A DNA stretch of 52,873 nt from Rhodovulum sp. PH10 (GTDB lineage: Bacteria > Pseudomonadota > Alphaproteobacteria > Rhizobiales > Xanthobacteraceae). Below, piece by piece: positions 43,712 through 52,831 of the stretch. The stretch covers positions 1 through 52,873 of the forward strand of contig NZ_AKZI01000026.1 of the NCBI RefSeq assembly GCF_000293785.1. Reading direction: 5' to 3'. Position 1 is the stretch's first letter, and every line of letters starts with the position of its first letter. The notes beneath the pieces are model-generated. The model had not been told where the DNA came from. It ran no database searches and was given only the letters and a program-made list of their open reading frames with translations. The position numbers and the translations under genes were made by a program.

Positions 43712-43759
43712 GGCCTGTCACGCCGGAGGTCGCGGGTTCGAGCCCCGTCGCTCCCGCCA
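43712..43759. repeat. Right attachment repeat (tRNA-Asp 3' copy)
   Basis: Exact 48-bp copy of 28111-28158 with no 5' half of the tRNA before it. It marks the right end of the element. Confidence 0.93.
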
Positions 43760-43852
43760 CTCGGACCGAGGATGTCTTTCCTGAAAATCAGCGCCGATCA
43801 CGGCTCGCGCAAGCGGGCCGGCGGTGGGCCGTCGGGTCGTTGCGGCGTGCGC

Positions 43853-44611
43853 TCACGCCTCGATCGCGAGGGCGCCCGAAATCTCGGGACGGCCGAGCAG
43901 ACGGCCGACCTCGGCCTGGACGAAGCCGTCGTCGCGCGCGGCAAACGGCCGGTCGAGGTCGTGAATCGCCGCGAGCCGCGCGGGCTTTTGCGTCAGCACG
44001 ACGATCCGGTCGGCCAGCTTCACCGCTTCGGCGAGGTCGTGGGTCACCAGCACGGTGGCCGGCCCGCCGTCGTCGATCAGCCGACGCACCAGCGCCTGCA
44101 TCGCCCGGCGCAGGCCGACATCGAGGCTGCCGAACGGCTCGTCGAGCAGCAAAAAGTCCGGGCGAATCGCCAGCGCGCGGGCGAGCGCCACCCGCTGCCG
44201 CATGCCACCCGACAGCGCTTCGGGATACTTGTCGCCGTCCGCCGCGGTGAGGCCCACCACGCCGAGCAGTTCTTCCGCCCGATTCCGTCGGTCGGGGCGG
44301 GTGGTCGAAAGGGCCTTCAGCCCGAAGGCGATGTTGTCGCGGGCGGTGCGCCAGGGCAGCAGGCAAGGATCCTGAAACACGAAGGCGGGCCGGACGAAGG
44401 GATGCGTCACCCGCCCGCCATCGGGCCGCAGCAGGCCGCCGAGAATCGCCAAAAGCGTGCTCTTGCCGCAGCCGGACTGCCCGACGATGCAGCCCACCTT
44501 TTGCTCTGCCGGCAGCGCGAAGGAGACGCCGCCGAGCACCGATTCGCGGCCGAAGGCGTGGGTGACGTTTTCGACGTGCAACGCGTCTGCTTCCGGTGGG
44601 GTGGTGGTCAT
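43853..44611 (-). CDS. ABC transporter ATP-binding protein (nitrate/sulfonate/taurine type)
   Basis: This 252-residue ATPase belongs to the SsuB/TauB/NrtD group. The motifs are complete: Walker A GQSGCGKST, Q-loop FVFQDPCLLPW, signature LSGGMRQRVALARAL, Walker B LLLDEPFGSLD, and switch VTHDLAEAV. The start lies four bases after the permease stop. It powers uptake with the permease and binding protein that precede it on the minus strand. The substrate is unknown. Confidence 0.9.
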   Translation of the reverse strand: MTTTPPEADALHVENVTHAFGRESVLGGVSFALPAEQKVGCIVGQSGCGKSTLLAILGGLLRPDGGRVTHPFVRPAFVFQDPCLLPWRTARDNIAFGLKALSTTRPDRRNRAEELLGVVGLTAADGDKYPEALSGGMRQRVALARALAIRPDFLLLDEPFGSLDVGLRRAMQALVRRLIDDGGPATVLVTHDLAEAVKLADRIVVLTQKPARLAAIHDLDRPFAARDDGFVQAEVGRLLGRPEISGALAIEA

Positions 44612-44615
44612 CGCG

Positions 44616-45422
44616 TCACGACCCGGAGACGCCCGACCGGGGAGGGGACTTGTCGCCCCGCCACGGCTCGAGGTGCCGCCGCAAAGGCTCGAGCAGCAAA
44701 AATTCCAGGGCGAGGAGAAGGCCGACCAGCAGGAGGATCCAGGCCATCGCGCGGGCGGTGTCGACCTGGGCGCGGGCGGTGGCGAGCCCGTCGCCGATGC
44801 CGCCGGCCCCGCTGAACAGCTCGGTCATCACCGCGACCTTCAGGGCGAGCGCCAGCGCTGTGGCGAGCGCCGGAAACAGATGCGACAGCATGTGCGGCAG
44901 ATAGAGGTCGGCGAGCAGCACCGTGCGCGGCACGCGGAACGCCGTCGCCATCCGCAACAGGCCGGGATCGAGGCTGCGCGCGCCTTCGGCCGCGGCGGCA
45001 AAGACGATCGGCGCACAGGTCACCCACACGGTGAACGGCACCGCGAGATCGGCGCCGAACCACAGAAGTGCCAGCACCACCCAGGCGACCGCCGGAATGC
45101 CGAGCATCAGCGTCGCGATCGGCCGCAGCACGGCACGCAAGGGCTCGAGGAGGCCGGCGAGGAGCCCGAGCGCGCCGCCGATCACCACTGCGGCGAGAAA
45201 GCCGGCCAAAGCCCCGCGCAGCGTTTGCAGCACCGCCGGCAGTGCGTCACCGCCGCGAACCATCTGCCACAGCGCGAGAAGCGTCTCGCCGGGGGAGGGC
45301 AGCACCACCGGGCCGTAGGCGGCGTGCCCGGCCTCCCACAGCGCCACCACCAGCACCAAGCCCGTGGCGACGCCCCAGCGGGGCTTCAGGAGACCGAAGA
45401 AATCCCGGCGGGGGCCGCTCAC
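44616..45422 (-). CDS. ABC transporter permease (SsuC/TauC type)
   Basis: This 268-residue protein has about six helices and the permease coupling loop near residue 165 (EGARSLDPGLLRMATAFRVP), which fits binding-protein-dependent permeases of the sulfonate/nitrate group. PSPGETLLALW near residue 42 is typical of the group. The GTG start overlaps the binding-protein stop. It works with the ATPase downstream. Confidence 0.88.
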   Translation of the reverse strand: MSGPRRDFFGLLKPRWGVATGLVLVVALWEAGHAAYGPVVLPSPGETLLALWQMVRGGDALPAVLQTLRGALAGFLAAVVIGGALGLLAGLLEPLRAVLRPIATLMLGIPAVAWVVLALLWFGADLAVPFTVWVTCAPIVFAAAAEGARSLDPGLLRMATAFRVPRTVLLADLYLPHMLSHLFPALATALALALKVAVMTELFSGAGGIGDGLATARAQVDTARAMAWILLLVGLLLALEFLLLEPLRRHLEPWRGDKSPPRSGVSGS

Positions 45423-46447
45423 CCCGGCCCCCAGTAGAACGCATCGTCGGGCAGATTGCCGCCCAGAATCGCCGGCGACATCTCCATCAGGTCGGAGAAA
45501 TAGCGCTCGAGATCGAGCCGCGCCTCGGCGGCCGAGACGACGTTCAGCCGGAAATGCGGGATCGAGCGGGCGACCACCGGCGCCGGCAGGTTCAGCCGCG
45601 CGGCGCCGAGCGCGCCGGCCTCGGACATGTGCGTCGCCACCCAGTGGGCGCTGTCCACACAGCCTCGGTGCACCGCCGCCACGATCTCCGGATGCGCCTG
45701 CAAAAAATCGTCGCGCACCGCGAGGCCGGCCTGCGGGATGCCGGCGGGGCGCCCGGTCAGCCGGCCATAGGCCTCGGTGACGTCGACCGCGCGATGGATC
45801 GGAAGCTTTTCCTTGGCGGCGCGGATTTCGGTGGCGGTCGCGGCGGGCTCGGGCAAAGCGGCGAGGTCGCCGCGCCCGGCGAGGAAGAGCTGCGCCGCTT
45901 CGGTCGAGGAGCCGACATATTGGAGCGTGACGTCCCTGTCGGGGTCGAGCCCGAGCCGCCGCAGCACCAGCCGCACGATCAGGTCCGGCGCGTCGTTGCG
46001 GAAGGCGACCAGCACCGTCTTTCCGGCGATGTCCTCGATCCGCCGCACGGTCTGGTCGCGGCTCATCAGATAGAGGAGCCCCCAGGTGAGGACGTTCACC
46101 TGGCGGATCGGCACGCCCCGGTTGCGCATGTTGGCGCAGGAATAGGTCGGCGCGACGAACAGCGTCATCGCCCCGGAGACGACGCCCGCCCGCATCTGGT
46201 CGGGGGTGCGCCAGATCGCCAGCTCCACCGTGTCGGCGAGCGGCGCGAGCGCCCCGGATTCCACCAGCCGGGCGAGCACCACCGAGGGCGTGGCCGGCAC
46301 GCCGTGGAGAACCAGCCGTGCGAGCTTTTGTTGTCCCCTTCCGGCTTCGTCGGCACGGGCGAGCCCGGTCGGGCCGGCGGCCAGAAGGGCGGCCGAGAGG
46401 GCGGCGAACAGTGTCAGGGCGTCACGCCGGCGGAGATCGCGCAACAA
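45419..46447 (-). CDS. ABC transporter substrate-binding protein
   Basis: This 342-residue exported binding protein starts at the TTG at 46447, chosen because GGGAGG lies just upstream; an ATG at 46477 would add ten residues and has no such site. The signal RRRDALTLFAALSAALLAAG has twin arginines and could use the Tat or Sec route. The mature part has the two-lobe pattern of the TauA/SsuA/NrtA fold (EDIAGKTVLVAFRND, YVGSSTEAAQLFLAGRGDLAALPEP). It is divergent from ribE. The lining residues do not tell me the ligand; sulfonates, nitrate or an aromatic acid are possible. Confidence 0.85.
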   Translation of the reverse strand: MLRDLRRRDALTLFAALSAALLAAGPTGLARADEAGRGQQKLARLVLHGVPATPSVVLARLVESGALAPLADTVELAIWRTPDQMRAGVVSGAMTLFVAPTYSCANMRNRGVPIRQVNVLTWGLLYLMSRDQTVRRIEDIAGKTVLVAFRNDAPDLIVRLVLRRLGLDPDRDVTLQYVGSSTEAAQLFLAGRGDLAALPEPAATATEIRAAKEKLPIHRAVDVTEAYGRLTGRPAGIPQAGLAVRDDFLQAHPEIVAAVHRGCVDSAHWVATHMSEAGALGAARLNLPAPVVARSIPHFRLNVVSAAEARLDLERYFSDLMEMSPAILGGNLPDDAFYWGPG

Positions 46448-46664
46448 AACCTCCCTGTGGTGATCCGGCCGGGCCACTGGCCGGACGCCTTTACCGAGTT
46501 ACACCAGAGCGGCCCCTGCGGCGAGCCGGCGGCTCGCCGCCCCATCGTGCCCCCATGGTGCCCCCATCGTGCCGACATGGCCGAGGCCCTCACATGGCTC
46601 CCATATGGCCGCTCCGTGGCCGCGCATGTTGCCTTCCGCCGTCCGGCGTCCTAATCGAAGGGCC

Positions 46665-47270
46665 ATGTTCACCGGCATCGTCACCGACATCGGCACCGTG
46701 GTCGCGGTCGCGCCCCGTGCGGAAAATCTGAGCCGCCTCACCATCGCGTGCGGCTACGACCGCGCCTCGATCGTCGACGGCGCGTCGATCGCCTGCTCCG
46801 GCACCTGCCTCACCGTGGTCGAGGCGGGCGTCACCGACGGGCGCACCTGGTTCGCGGTCGACGCCGCGGCGGAAACCATGCGGCTCACCACCGTCGGCAC
46901 CTGGAGGGTGGGCACGACAATCAATCTCGAGCGCTCGCTGAAGATCGGCGACGAGCTCGGCGGCCACATCGTCACCGGCCATGTCGACGGCGTCGCGACG
47001 CTGATCGAGCGGGAGAATCTTCCCGAGATGGCGAAGATGGTCTTCCGCCTGCCGAAGCCGCTCGCCCGCTTCGTCGCCACCAAGGGCTCGATCACGGTCG
47101 CCGGTGTCTCGCTGACGGTCAACGCCGTCACGGCCGACACCGTCGAGGTGCTGATCATCCCGCACACGCTGCAGGTGACGACCCTCGGGCCGCTTTCGGT
47201 CGGCGAGGCGGTGAACATCGAGGTCGACCTGATGGCGCGTTACGCCGCGCGCCTCACCGAGACCGCTTGA
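46665..47270 (+). CDS. ribE: Riboflavin synthase alpha chain
   Basis: This 201-residue enzyme converts two lumazine molecules to riboflavin. The two-fold internal repeat is seen: MFTGIVTDIG and later HIVTGHVDGVA, each followed by CLTVVE- and SLTVN-type motifs (SGTCLTVVE, AGVSLTVN). The start at 46665 is the usual MFTGIV. It begins the ribE-ribH-nusB set. There is no FMN riboswitch that I can recognise upstream. The leader instead holds three short CATCGTGCCC/CATGGTGCCC direct repeats at about 46551-46577. Confidence 0.93.
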   Translation: MFTGIVTDIGTVVAVAPRAENLSRLTIACGYDRASIVDGASIACSGTCLTVVEAGVTDGRTWFAVDAAAETMRLTTVGTWRVGTTINLERSLKIGDELGGHIVTGHVDGVATLIERENLPEMAKMVFRLPKPLARFVATKGSITVAGVSLTVNAVTADTVEVLIIPHTLQVTTLGPLSVGEAVNIEVDLMARYAARLTETA

Positions 47271-47337
47271 GGCCGGATCGATGCGCTTGCGATCGCCCCG
47301 ACCGGCTTGCTACTGACGGCGCGGATCGGGGAGCACC

Positions 47338-47844
47338 ATGGCCGGACCCAGCACCATCGCCCGCACAGACGAGGATCCCCTGCCGGGGACCCGCGTGCTG
47401 ATCGTCGAGGCGCGCTATTACGGAAAGATCGCCGACATGCTGCTGGAGGGCGCCCGCCGCGTCCTCGAGGCGCAGCAGGTCGAGTGGGACATCGTCAGCG
47501 TCACCGGATCGCTGGAGGTGCCGCAGGCGGTGGCGATCGCGCTGGAGGCGCCGGTCCACACCCGCCGGCTGCCGTTCGAGGCGATCGTCGCGCTCGGCTG
47601 CGTGATCCGCGGCGAGACCAGCCACTACGACATCGTCGCCGGCGAATCCGCCCGCGCACTGATGGATCTCGCCACCGCCCACCGGGTGCCGATCGGCAAC
47701 GGCATCCTCACCACCGACACCGAGCAGCAGGCGATCGTGCGCGCCGCCCTCGACCGCGGCGACAAGGGCGGCGTCGCCGCCGCCGCCGCGCTCCAGCTCC
47801 TGCGCGTCAAGCGCCGGCTGCAGAATCCGCGGAGCCCGGCGTGA
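47338..47844 (+). CDS. ribH: 6,7-dimethyl-8-ribityllumazine synthase
   Basis: This 168-residue enzyme makes lumazine for ribE. Motifs include VEARYYGKIADML, VTGSLEVPQAV, LGCVIRGETSHYDIV and the phosphate site GNGILTTDTEQQA. The catalytic His is in TSHYD. Its stop overlaps the nusB GTG. Confidence 0.94.
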   Translation: MAGPSTIARTDEDPLPGTRVLIVEARYYGKIADMLLEGARRVLEAQQVEWDIVSVTGSLEVPQAVAIALEAPVHTRRLPFEAIVALGCVIRGETSHYDIVAGESARALMDLATAHRVPIGNGILTTDTEQQAIVRAALDRGDKGGVAAAAALQLLRVKRRLQNPRSPA

Positions 47845-48350
47845 CCCGCGACCCCAACGAGCCGCGCCGCCCGGAGCCGCGCGAGCCGCGCAAGGCCAAT
47901 CGCCGCGGCGCCGCCCGCCTCGCCGCCGTGCAGGCGCTCTACCAGATGGACATCGCCGGCACCCCGCTGCACGAGATTCTCGCGCAGTTCGAGAGCCATT
48001 GGATGGGCCGCGAGGTCGAGGGCGAGCAGTACCTGCCGGCCGAGAGCGCCTTTTTTCGCGACATCGTCAACGGCGTGGTGGCCGGCCAGCGCAAGCTCGA
48101 TCCGATGGTCGACGAGGCGCTCGCCGCCAGCTGGCCGCTCAAGCGGGTCGAGGCGATTCTCCGCTCGGTGATGCGCGCCGGCGCCTACGAGCTCGACAAG
48201 CGCGGCGACATCCCGGCCCGCGTGGTGGTGTCGGAATATGTCGACGTCGCCAACGCCTTCGTCGACCGCACCGAGACCGGCATGGTCAATGCGGTGCTCG
48301 ACCAGCTGGCCCGCCGGCTGCGTGCCTCGGAATTCGACGCCGCCTCCTGA
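47841..48350 (+). CDS. nusB: Transcription antitermination factor NusB
   Basis: This 169-residue all-helical RNA-binding protein joins NusE on boxA of ribosomal RNA transcripts. Signatures are RRGAARLAAVQALYQMD at the start and LRSVMRAGAYEL and VVVSEYVDVANAF in the second half. The GTG start overlaps ribH. The N-terminal 20 residues are Pro/Arg-rich and specific to this organism. A terminator follows. Confidence 0.93.
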   Translation: MTRDPNEPRRPEPREPRKANRRGAARLAAVQALYQMDIAGTPLHEILAQFESHWMGREVEGEQYLPAESAFFRDIVNGVVAGQRKLDPMVDEALAASWPLKRVEAILRSVMRAGAYELDKRGDIPARVVVSEYVDVANAFVDRTETGMVNAVLDQLARRLRASEFDAAS

Positions 48351-48401
48351 CGGCGGCCGGTCCGGCGCCCGTCAAATCGTTCAAAACTAGCGCCACGTGC
48401 G

Positions 48402-48427
48402 AAACCGGCCGGCCCTCGGCCGGTTTT
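48402..48427 (+). terminator. Rho-independent terminator after nusB
   Basis: AAACCGGCCG and CGGCCGGTTT form a perfect 10-bp stem around GCCCT, ending in TTTT, 51 bases past the nusB stop. Confidence 0.8.
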
Positions 48428-48639
48428 GTGGTGCGTCGGTGCTGCAGGCCGTCACCCGTCTGGACGCTGCCGTGACGTTGCCTGTCGAAAAAACTCAATC
48501 AGGAGGTGATAATCGGCCTCGGGTGCCGACGAGTTCCTTAAACACCGTGCATTCCGGACGACGGTATATTAATGCGTTCCGGCTACTATAATTGACGGTC
48601 CCACTGTAACGGCTTTTTAAACGTCCGCGGAATCAGGGA

Positions 48640-49455
48640 ATGGCTCGGAGCTATCGGCTCAAGCAGCGTGCCGTCAGGCAGAACGAGACACGTCACAAGA
48701 TCGTCACGGCGGCCGTCGATCTGTTCTGCGCGAACGGTCCGGCACGGACCAGCATCCTCGCCATCGCCGAGCGGGCGGGGGTGGAGCGGCCGACCGTCTA
48801 TCGCCACTTTCCGACCCCCGAGATGCTGCATGCGGCCTGCTCGACGCGGTTCTGGACCGACAATCCGATGCCCGACCCGGAGCCGTGGTGCGCGATCGCC
48901 GATCCGGAGGCGCGGCTGCGCCACGGGTTGTCCGCGGTCTACGCCTTCTATGCGCGGGTCGAGCCGGCGCTGTGGAACATTCTTCGCGACCTGGAGGACC
49001 ATCCGGAATGGCACCGGCTGTGCGCCGCGGCCGGTCAGTGGCAGCGGGTGAGCCGGGTGCTGGCGGCGCCGTTCGAGCACGACGGCACGCTGTGCCGCTG
49101 CATCGAGGCGAGCCTCGGCCTGGCGCTCGACTTCTTCTCCTGGCGGGGCCTGTGGCGGCGGGGCGCGCGCAACGAGGAGATCGTCGAGTTGATGACGCGG
49201 ATGATCCTCGGCTGCACCGGCGACTGCGCGGAGGAGGGCGCCGCCGGCGGTCGTGGCACCGGTGATCGTGGCACCGGTGATCGTGGCGTCGACGATCTCG
49301 GCACCGGCGATCTCGGCACCGGCGATCTCGGCACCGGCGGGGAGGGGCACGGCAGCGGCCTGCGAGGCCGCCCGCTCACCTGGCGGGGGCCGCCGCCCGG
49401 CTGCGGCGACCGGCCGCCGACGCCGCCTTCGACACGGCGCGACGCGGACGAATGA
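48640..49455 (+). CDS. TetR-family regulator with repetitive C-terminal tail
   Basis: This 271-residue repressor has a normal TetR helix-turn-helix in residues about 17-60 (AAVDLFCANGPARTSILAIAERAGVERPTVYRHF, quoted as AVDLFCANG then PTVYRHF) and a helical ligand domain to about 200. The last about 65 residues are not TetR-like: Gly-Thr-Gly-Asp-type pentapeptides encoded by a 15-bp tandem repeat (49255-49339), then a Pro-rich end. It lies convergent with phaB. The target and ligand are unknown; the AT-rich 48500-48640 stretch should hold its operator. Confidence 0.82.
   Translation: MARSYRLKQRAVRQNETRHKIVTAAVDLFCANGPARTSILAIAERAGVERPTVYRHFPTPEMLHAACSTRFWTDNPMPDPEPWCAIADPEARLRHGLSAVYAFYARVEPALWNILRDLEDHPEWHRLCAAAGQWQRVSRVLAAPFEHDGTLCRCIEASLGLALDFFSWRGLWRRGARNEEIVELMTRMILGCTGDCAEEGAAGGRGTGDRGTGDRGVDDLGTGDLGTGDLGTGGEGHGSGLRGRPLTWRGPPPGCGDRPPTPPSTRRDADE
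49255..49339 (+). repeat. 15-bp coding minisatellite in the TetR gene
   Basis: GGCACCGGTGATCGT occurs twice, then a variant, then GGCACCGGCGATCTC twice and a partial copy. The units keep the reading frame and encode GTGDR or GTGDL. Confidence 0.85.
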
Positions 49456-49457
49456 CG

Positions 49458-49492
49458 AGGCCCCGGCGCCGGGCGGCGCCGAGGCCTTTTTT
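49458..49492 (+). terminator. Terminator between the convergent TetR and phaB genes
   Basis: A 13-bp stem of AGGCCCCGGCGCC with GGCGCCGAGGCCT (one mismatch), loop GGGC, followed by TTTTTT. It starts two bases after the TetR stop. Confidence 0.82.
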
Positions 49493-49556
49493 GCCGGTGG
49501 TTGCTTCGTCGTCTCTCGGGCCTGTCGGGGCTGGCGCGGTCACGCGCCGGCCGGGC

Positions 49557-50291
49557 TCACATGTACTGGCCGCCGTTCGCCGCGATGTCGGTGCCGGTGA
49601 TGTAGCCGGCATGGTCGGAGGCCAGGAAGACGATCAGGTCGGCGATCTCCTCCGGCGAGCCGAGCCGGCCGACCGGGATCAGCGGCAGGATCTTGGTGTC
49701 CATCACCTCCTTGGGCACCGACAGCACCATCTTGGTGCCGAGATAGCCCGGCGACACGGTGTTGACGGTGACGCCCTTGCGGCCGACCTCGAGCGCCAGC
49801 GACTTGGTGAAGCCGTACATGCCGGCCTTGGCGGCGGCGTAGTTCGACTGGCCGAACTGCCCTTTCGAGCCGTTCATCGACGACACGTTGACGATCCGGC
49901 CGAAGCCGCGCTCCAGCATGCCGTCGATCACCTGCTTGGTCATGTTGAAGACGGAGTAGAGGTTGGTGCGCAGCACGAGGTCCCACTGCTCCGGCGTCAT
50001 CTTGCGGAACATGCTGTCGCGGGTGATGCCGGCATTGTTGATCAGGACGTCGACCGGGCCGATCTCGCTCGCCACGCGGGCGATGCATTCCTTGCACGAC
50101 TCGTAGTCGGCGACGTCGACCTGGTAGGCCTTGAACTCGCGACCCGCCTGCTTCTGGGCGTCGAGCCACTCGTTCACCGACTTGTTGCCCGGGGAATGGG
50201 TCACGGCGACCCGATAGCCGGCGGCGTGCAGCTTCTCGCTGATCGACTCGCCGAGCCCGCCCATGCCTCCCGTGACGACTGCAACGCGCAT
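49557..50291 (-). CDS. phaB: Acetoacetyl-CoA reductase PhaB
   Basis: This 244-residue short-chain dehydrogenase makes (R)-3-hydroxybutyryl-CoA for polyhydroxybutyrate. The cofactor motif TGGMGGLGESI, NNAGITRD, the catalytic Ser in NVSSMNGSKGQFGQ and YAAAKAG with Tyr and Lys are all typical of PhaB. The start at 50291 has AGGAGG upstream. No phaA or phaC is in the window. The FabG family is close, but GQFGQSNY and the GG-L-G variant of the first motif favour PhaB. Confidence 0.9.
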   Translation of the reverse strand: MRVAVVTGGMGGLGESISEKLHAAGYRVAVTHSPGNKSVNEWLDAQKQAGREFKAYQVDVADYESCKECIARVASEIGPVDVLINNAGITRDSMFRKMTPEQWDLVLRTNLYSVFNMTKQVIDGMLERGFGRIVNVSSMNGSKGQFGQSNYAAAKAGMYGFTKSLALEVGRKGVTVNTVSPGYLGTKMVLSVPKEVMDTKILPLIPVGRLGSPEEIADLIVFLASDHAGYITGTDIAANGGQYM

Positions 50292-50771
50292 CTCGATTCC
50301 TCCTCTACACTGCTTGTCTTCGGCGACGATCGTCCGCCCGACGCAGTCGGCGCGCACGTCGTGCCGCGGTTCGTTCGCTGGTCCACCTGAGGTGTTCGTG
50401 ACGCCGGGGGTTCTCGGGTGGGATCCGTTCGTCGCGCATGGCGCGACGGCACGTCCGGCACCGGCCGTTTCGGCATGTTGCGGCGGCTCCCGGTTGAAAT
50501 GCACACGAACACACCGATCTTGGGCGATCGTCGCGAGTACCGCAAGGTGCCGACACCCACTGCGACACCCTCGCCGGTAAAATATTCTGACCGACGCCCC
50601 TGGAACCGGTCCGCAATCGCCATGCAGTGGTGAGGGGGCTCGGGTGCTCGATCTGCTTTTCCCGCAGGGGTACGTTTACGACGCCTCGAGGACTCGCCGG
50701 CTATCACGGCAGGGGCTCGGCCCCCGCGCGGACGGGAACGCGGCGGCACGGCCCCTTGGAGGACGAGTGGA
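50292..50771. other. Gene-free stretch between phaB and the chemoreceptor
   Basis: It should hold the divergent promoters of phaB and the chemoreceptor. Frames here have the composition of non-coding DNA. No RNA, repeat or clear regulator site was recognised. Confidence 0.4.
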
Positions 50772-52802
50772 ATGCGAGGATTTCGGTTGCGCGTGGGCGC
50801 GAAGCTGGCGCTCTCGGCGGCCATCGGCATCGTGCTGGTCGCCGTGCTGGTCGGTAACGTCTTTCTCGGTGGGCGCACCACCATCTCCGCGACCGAGACG
50901 GCCCTCGATCGCCAGCGTCTGATCCAGGAAGCCACTCGCGCGAAGGTCGAGTTCGAGCGCATGCGCGCGACCTTCCGGCGCATCAAGATGGCGCGCAGCG
51001 ACGCCGAGGTCGACGCTGCCCTCGACGACTTCCGCAAGACCGCCGCCGAGGCCGGCGCGGACATCGCCCGGGTGCGCGGCGGCATGGTGATGCAGGAGAA
51101 CCGCGACCGGCTGGAGAAGGCGCAGGCGCTGCTCGGCGACTACGACGCCGCGATCGAGACGCTCGCCACCCAGCAGAAGCAGATCTTCTCGCTGTGGAAG
51201 GACCGCGACGCGGTGCTCGGCGACTGGAACAAGGCGTTCGATGCGGTGCTCACGGCGCCGGTGCTGAAGCTCGAGCTGGACGGCACCCAGATCGCGTCGA
51301 TCGTCCGCCGGGCCGACGCCATCTCGATGAAGGCGCGCATCATCTCGTGGCGCTACGACGCCACCGAGCTGCCCGACCAGGCCGCCCGCATCCCGCCGTT
51401 CCTGAAGAAGGCCGAGGAGGCGCTGGCCGAGGCTCGCAGCAAGGCGAGCGACCCGGCGCTCGGCGAGCTGATCGGCGCGCTCGACAAGACCCTCGGGCGC
51501 TTCAACGACGTGATCGCCCGCACCGTCGCCACCCGCGCCGCGCAGACCAAGGTGCTCGACGAGCGGCTCCACCCGATCGTCGGCCAGATCGAGGAGCAGG
51601 TGAACGGGGCGATCGATTCCGCCAGCGCCCTGGTGCGCACGGAGGCCGACGGCCTGATCGCCGACGTCGGCGGCTCGACCCGGCTCTCGGTCGTGCTCGG
51701 CCTCCTGGTGATCGCCGTGCTGATCGGCTCGGCGGTGGTCGGCGGCCTGATGGTCGGCAAGCCGATCCGCCGCATCGGCGAGGTCTTGCACGATTTGGCG
51801 GAGGGTGATCGGGAGGTCGAGATTCCCTACACCAAGCGCCACGACGAGGTCGGCGAGGCGGCGCGCGCGGCGCTCGCCTTCCGCGACAACCTCGCCTGCG
51901 TCGACCACCTCGAGGCCGACCGCAAGGCCGCCGAGGCCAAGGCCGCCGAGGACCGCCGCGAGGCGATGACCCGGCTCGCCGCCGACTTCGAGGCGGCGGT
52001 CGGGCGGATCGTCGAACGGGTGTCGTCGGCCTCCGGCGCGCTCGAGCAGGCGGCCGGCGCGATGGCCGGCACCGCCGAGACCACCCAGTCGCTCGCCGGC
52101 AGCGTCGCCGCCGCCTCCGAGCAGGCCTCGGCGAACGTCGCCTCCGTCGCCTCCTCCACCCAGGAGATGGCGAGCTCGGTCGGCGAGATCAGCCGGCAGG
52201 TGCAGGAGTCGAGCCGGATCGCCGCCCAGGCGGTGTCCGAAGCCCGCTCGACCGACGATCGCATCACCATGCTGTCGCAGTCGGCCGGCCGGATCGGCGA
52301 CGTCGTCAAGCTGATCACCGCGATCGCCGAGCAGACCAACTTGTTGGCCTTGAACGCCACGATCGAAGCGGCCAGGGCCGGCGAGGCCGGCAAGGGCTTT
52401 GCCGTGGTGGCGCAGGAGGTGAAGGCGCTCGCCGCCCAGACCGGCAAGGCGACCGGCGACATCTCGGCGCAGATCACCGAGATGCAGTCGGCGACCCAGG
52501 ACTCGGTGACGGCCATCAAGGAGATCGGCGGCACCATCGGGCAGATCGCCGAGATCTCGGCGGCGATCGCGGCCGCGGTCGAGGAGCAGGGCGCGGCGAC
52601 CCACGAGATCGCCAGAAACGTGCAGCAGGCCGCCAAGGGCACCGACGAGGTCGCCCGCCACATCACCGACGTGAACCGCGGCGCGAGCGAGACCGGCCAG
52701 GCCTCCGGCGCGGTGCTCGACGCGGCCAAGGAGCTGTCGGCCGACGGCGTGAAGATGCGCGAGGAGGTCGCCAGGTTCTTGGCGGCGGTGCGCGCCGCCT
52801 GA
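50772..52802 (+). CDS. Methyl-accepting chemotaxis protein
   Basis: This 676-residue chemoreceptor has a first membrane helix at residues about 11-32, a large helical periplasmic domain to about 305, which resembles a helical bimodular/four-helix sensor, and a second helix at about 306-328. A HAMP region follows ([24 protein letters not shown], quoted in part as [17 protein letters not shown]), then a long signalling coiled coil. The hairpin tip is intact ([20 protein letters not shown], then [15 protein letters not shown]). There is no C-terminal CheR/CheB tether pentapeptide. The ligand is unknown. Confidence 0.92.
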   Translation: MRGFRLRVGAKLALSAAIGIVLVAVLVGNVFLGGRTTISATETALDRQRLIQEATRAKVEFERMRATFRRIKMARSDAEVDAALDDFRKTAAEAGADIARVRGGMVMQENRDRLEKAQALLGDYDAAIETLATQQKQIFSLWKDRDAVLGDWNKAFDAVLTAPVLKLELDGTQIASIVRRADAISMKARIISWRYDATELPDQAARIPPFLKKAEEALAEARSKASDPALGELIGALDKTLGRFNDVIARTVATRAAQTKVLDERLHPIVGQIEEQVNGAIDSASALVRTEADGLIADVGGSTRLSVVLGLLVIAVLIGSAVVGGLMVGKPIRRIGEVLHDLAEGDREVEIPYTKRHDEVGEAARAALAFRDNLACVDHLEADRKAAEAKAAEDRREAMTRLAADFEAAVGRIVERVSSASGALEQAAGAMAGTAETTQSLAGSVAAASEQASANVASVASSTQEMASSVGEISRQVQESSRIAAQAVSEARSTDDRITMLSQSAGRIGDVVKLITAIAEQTNLLALNATIEAARAGEAGKGFAVVAQEVKALAAQTGKATGDISAQITEMQSATQDSVTAIKEIGGTIGQIAEISAAIAAAVEEQGAATHEIARNVQQAAKGTDEVARHITDVNRGASETGQASGAVLDAAKELSADGVKMREEVARFLAAVRAA

Positions 52803-52831
52803 CGGCGGCTCATACCCGCGGCGGGAAACTA

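Noticed and set aside
43699-43760. A second tRNA-Asp gene at the right end
   Set aside because: Only the last 48 bases are present; the acceptor 5' strand, D arm and half of the anticodon stem are missing.
46490-46664. FMN riboswitch before ribE
   Set aside because: The conserved AGGGGCGGGGTG-type core and paired arms of the FMN element are not found; only short direct repeats are visible.
48526-48591. Leader peptide gene after the AGGAGGTGAT sequence
   Set aside because: The only start, a GTG, is about 16 bases after the site, too far for normal initiation, and the 22-residue product has no recognisable feature.
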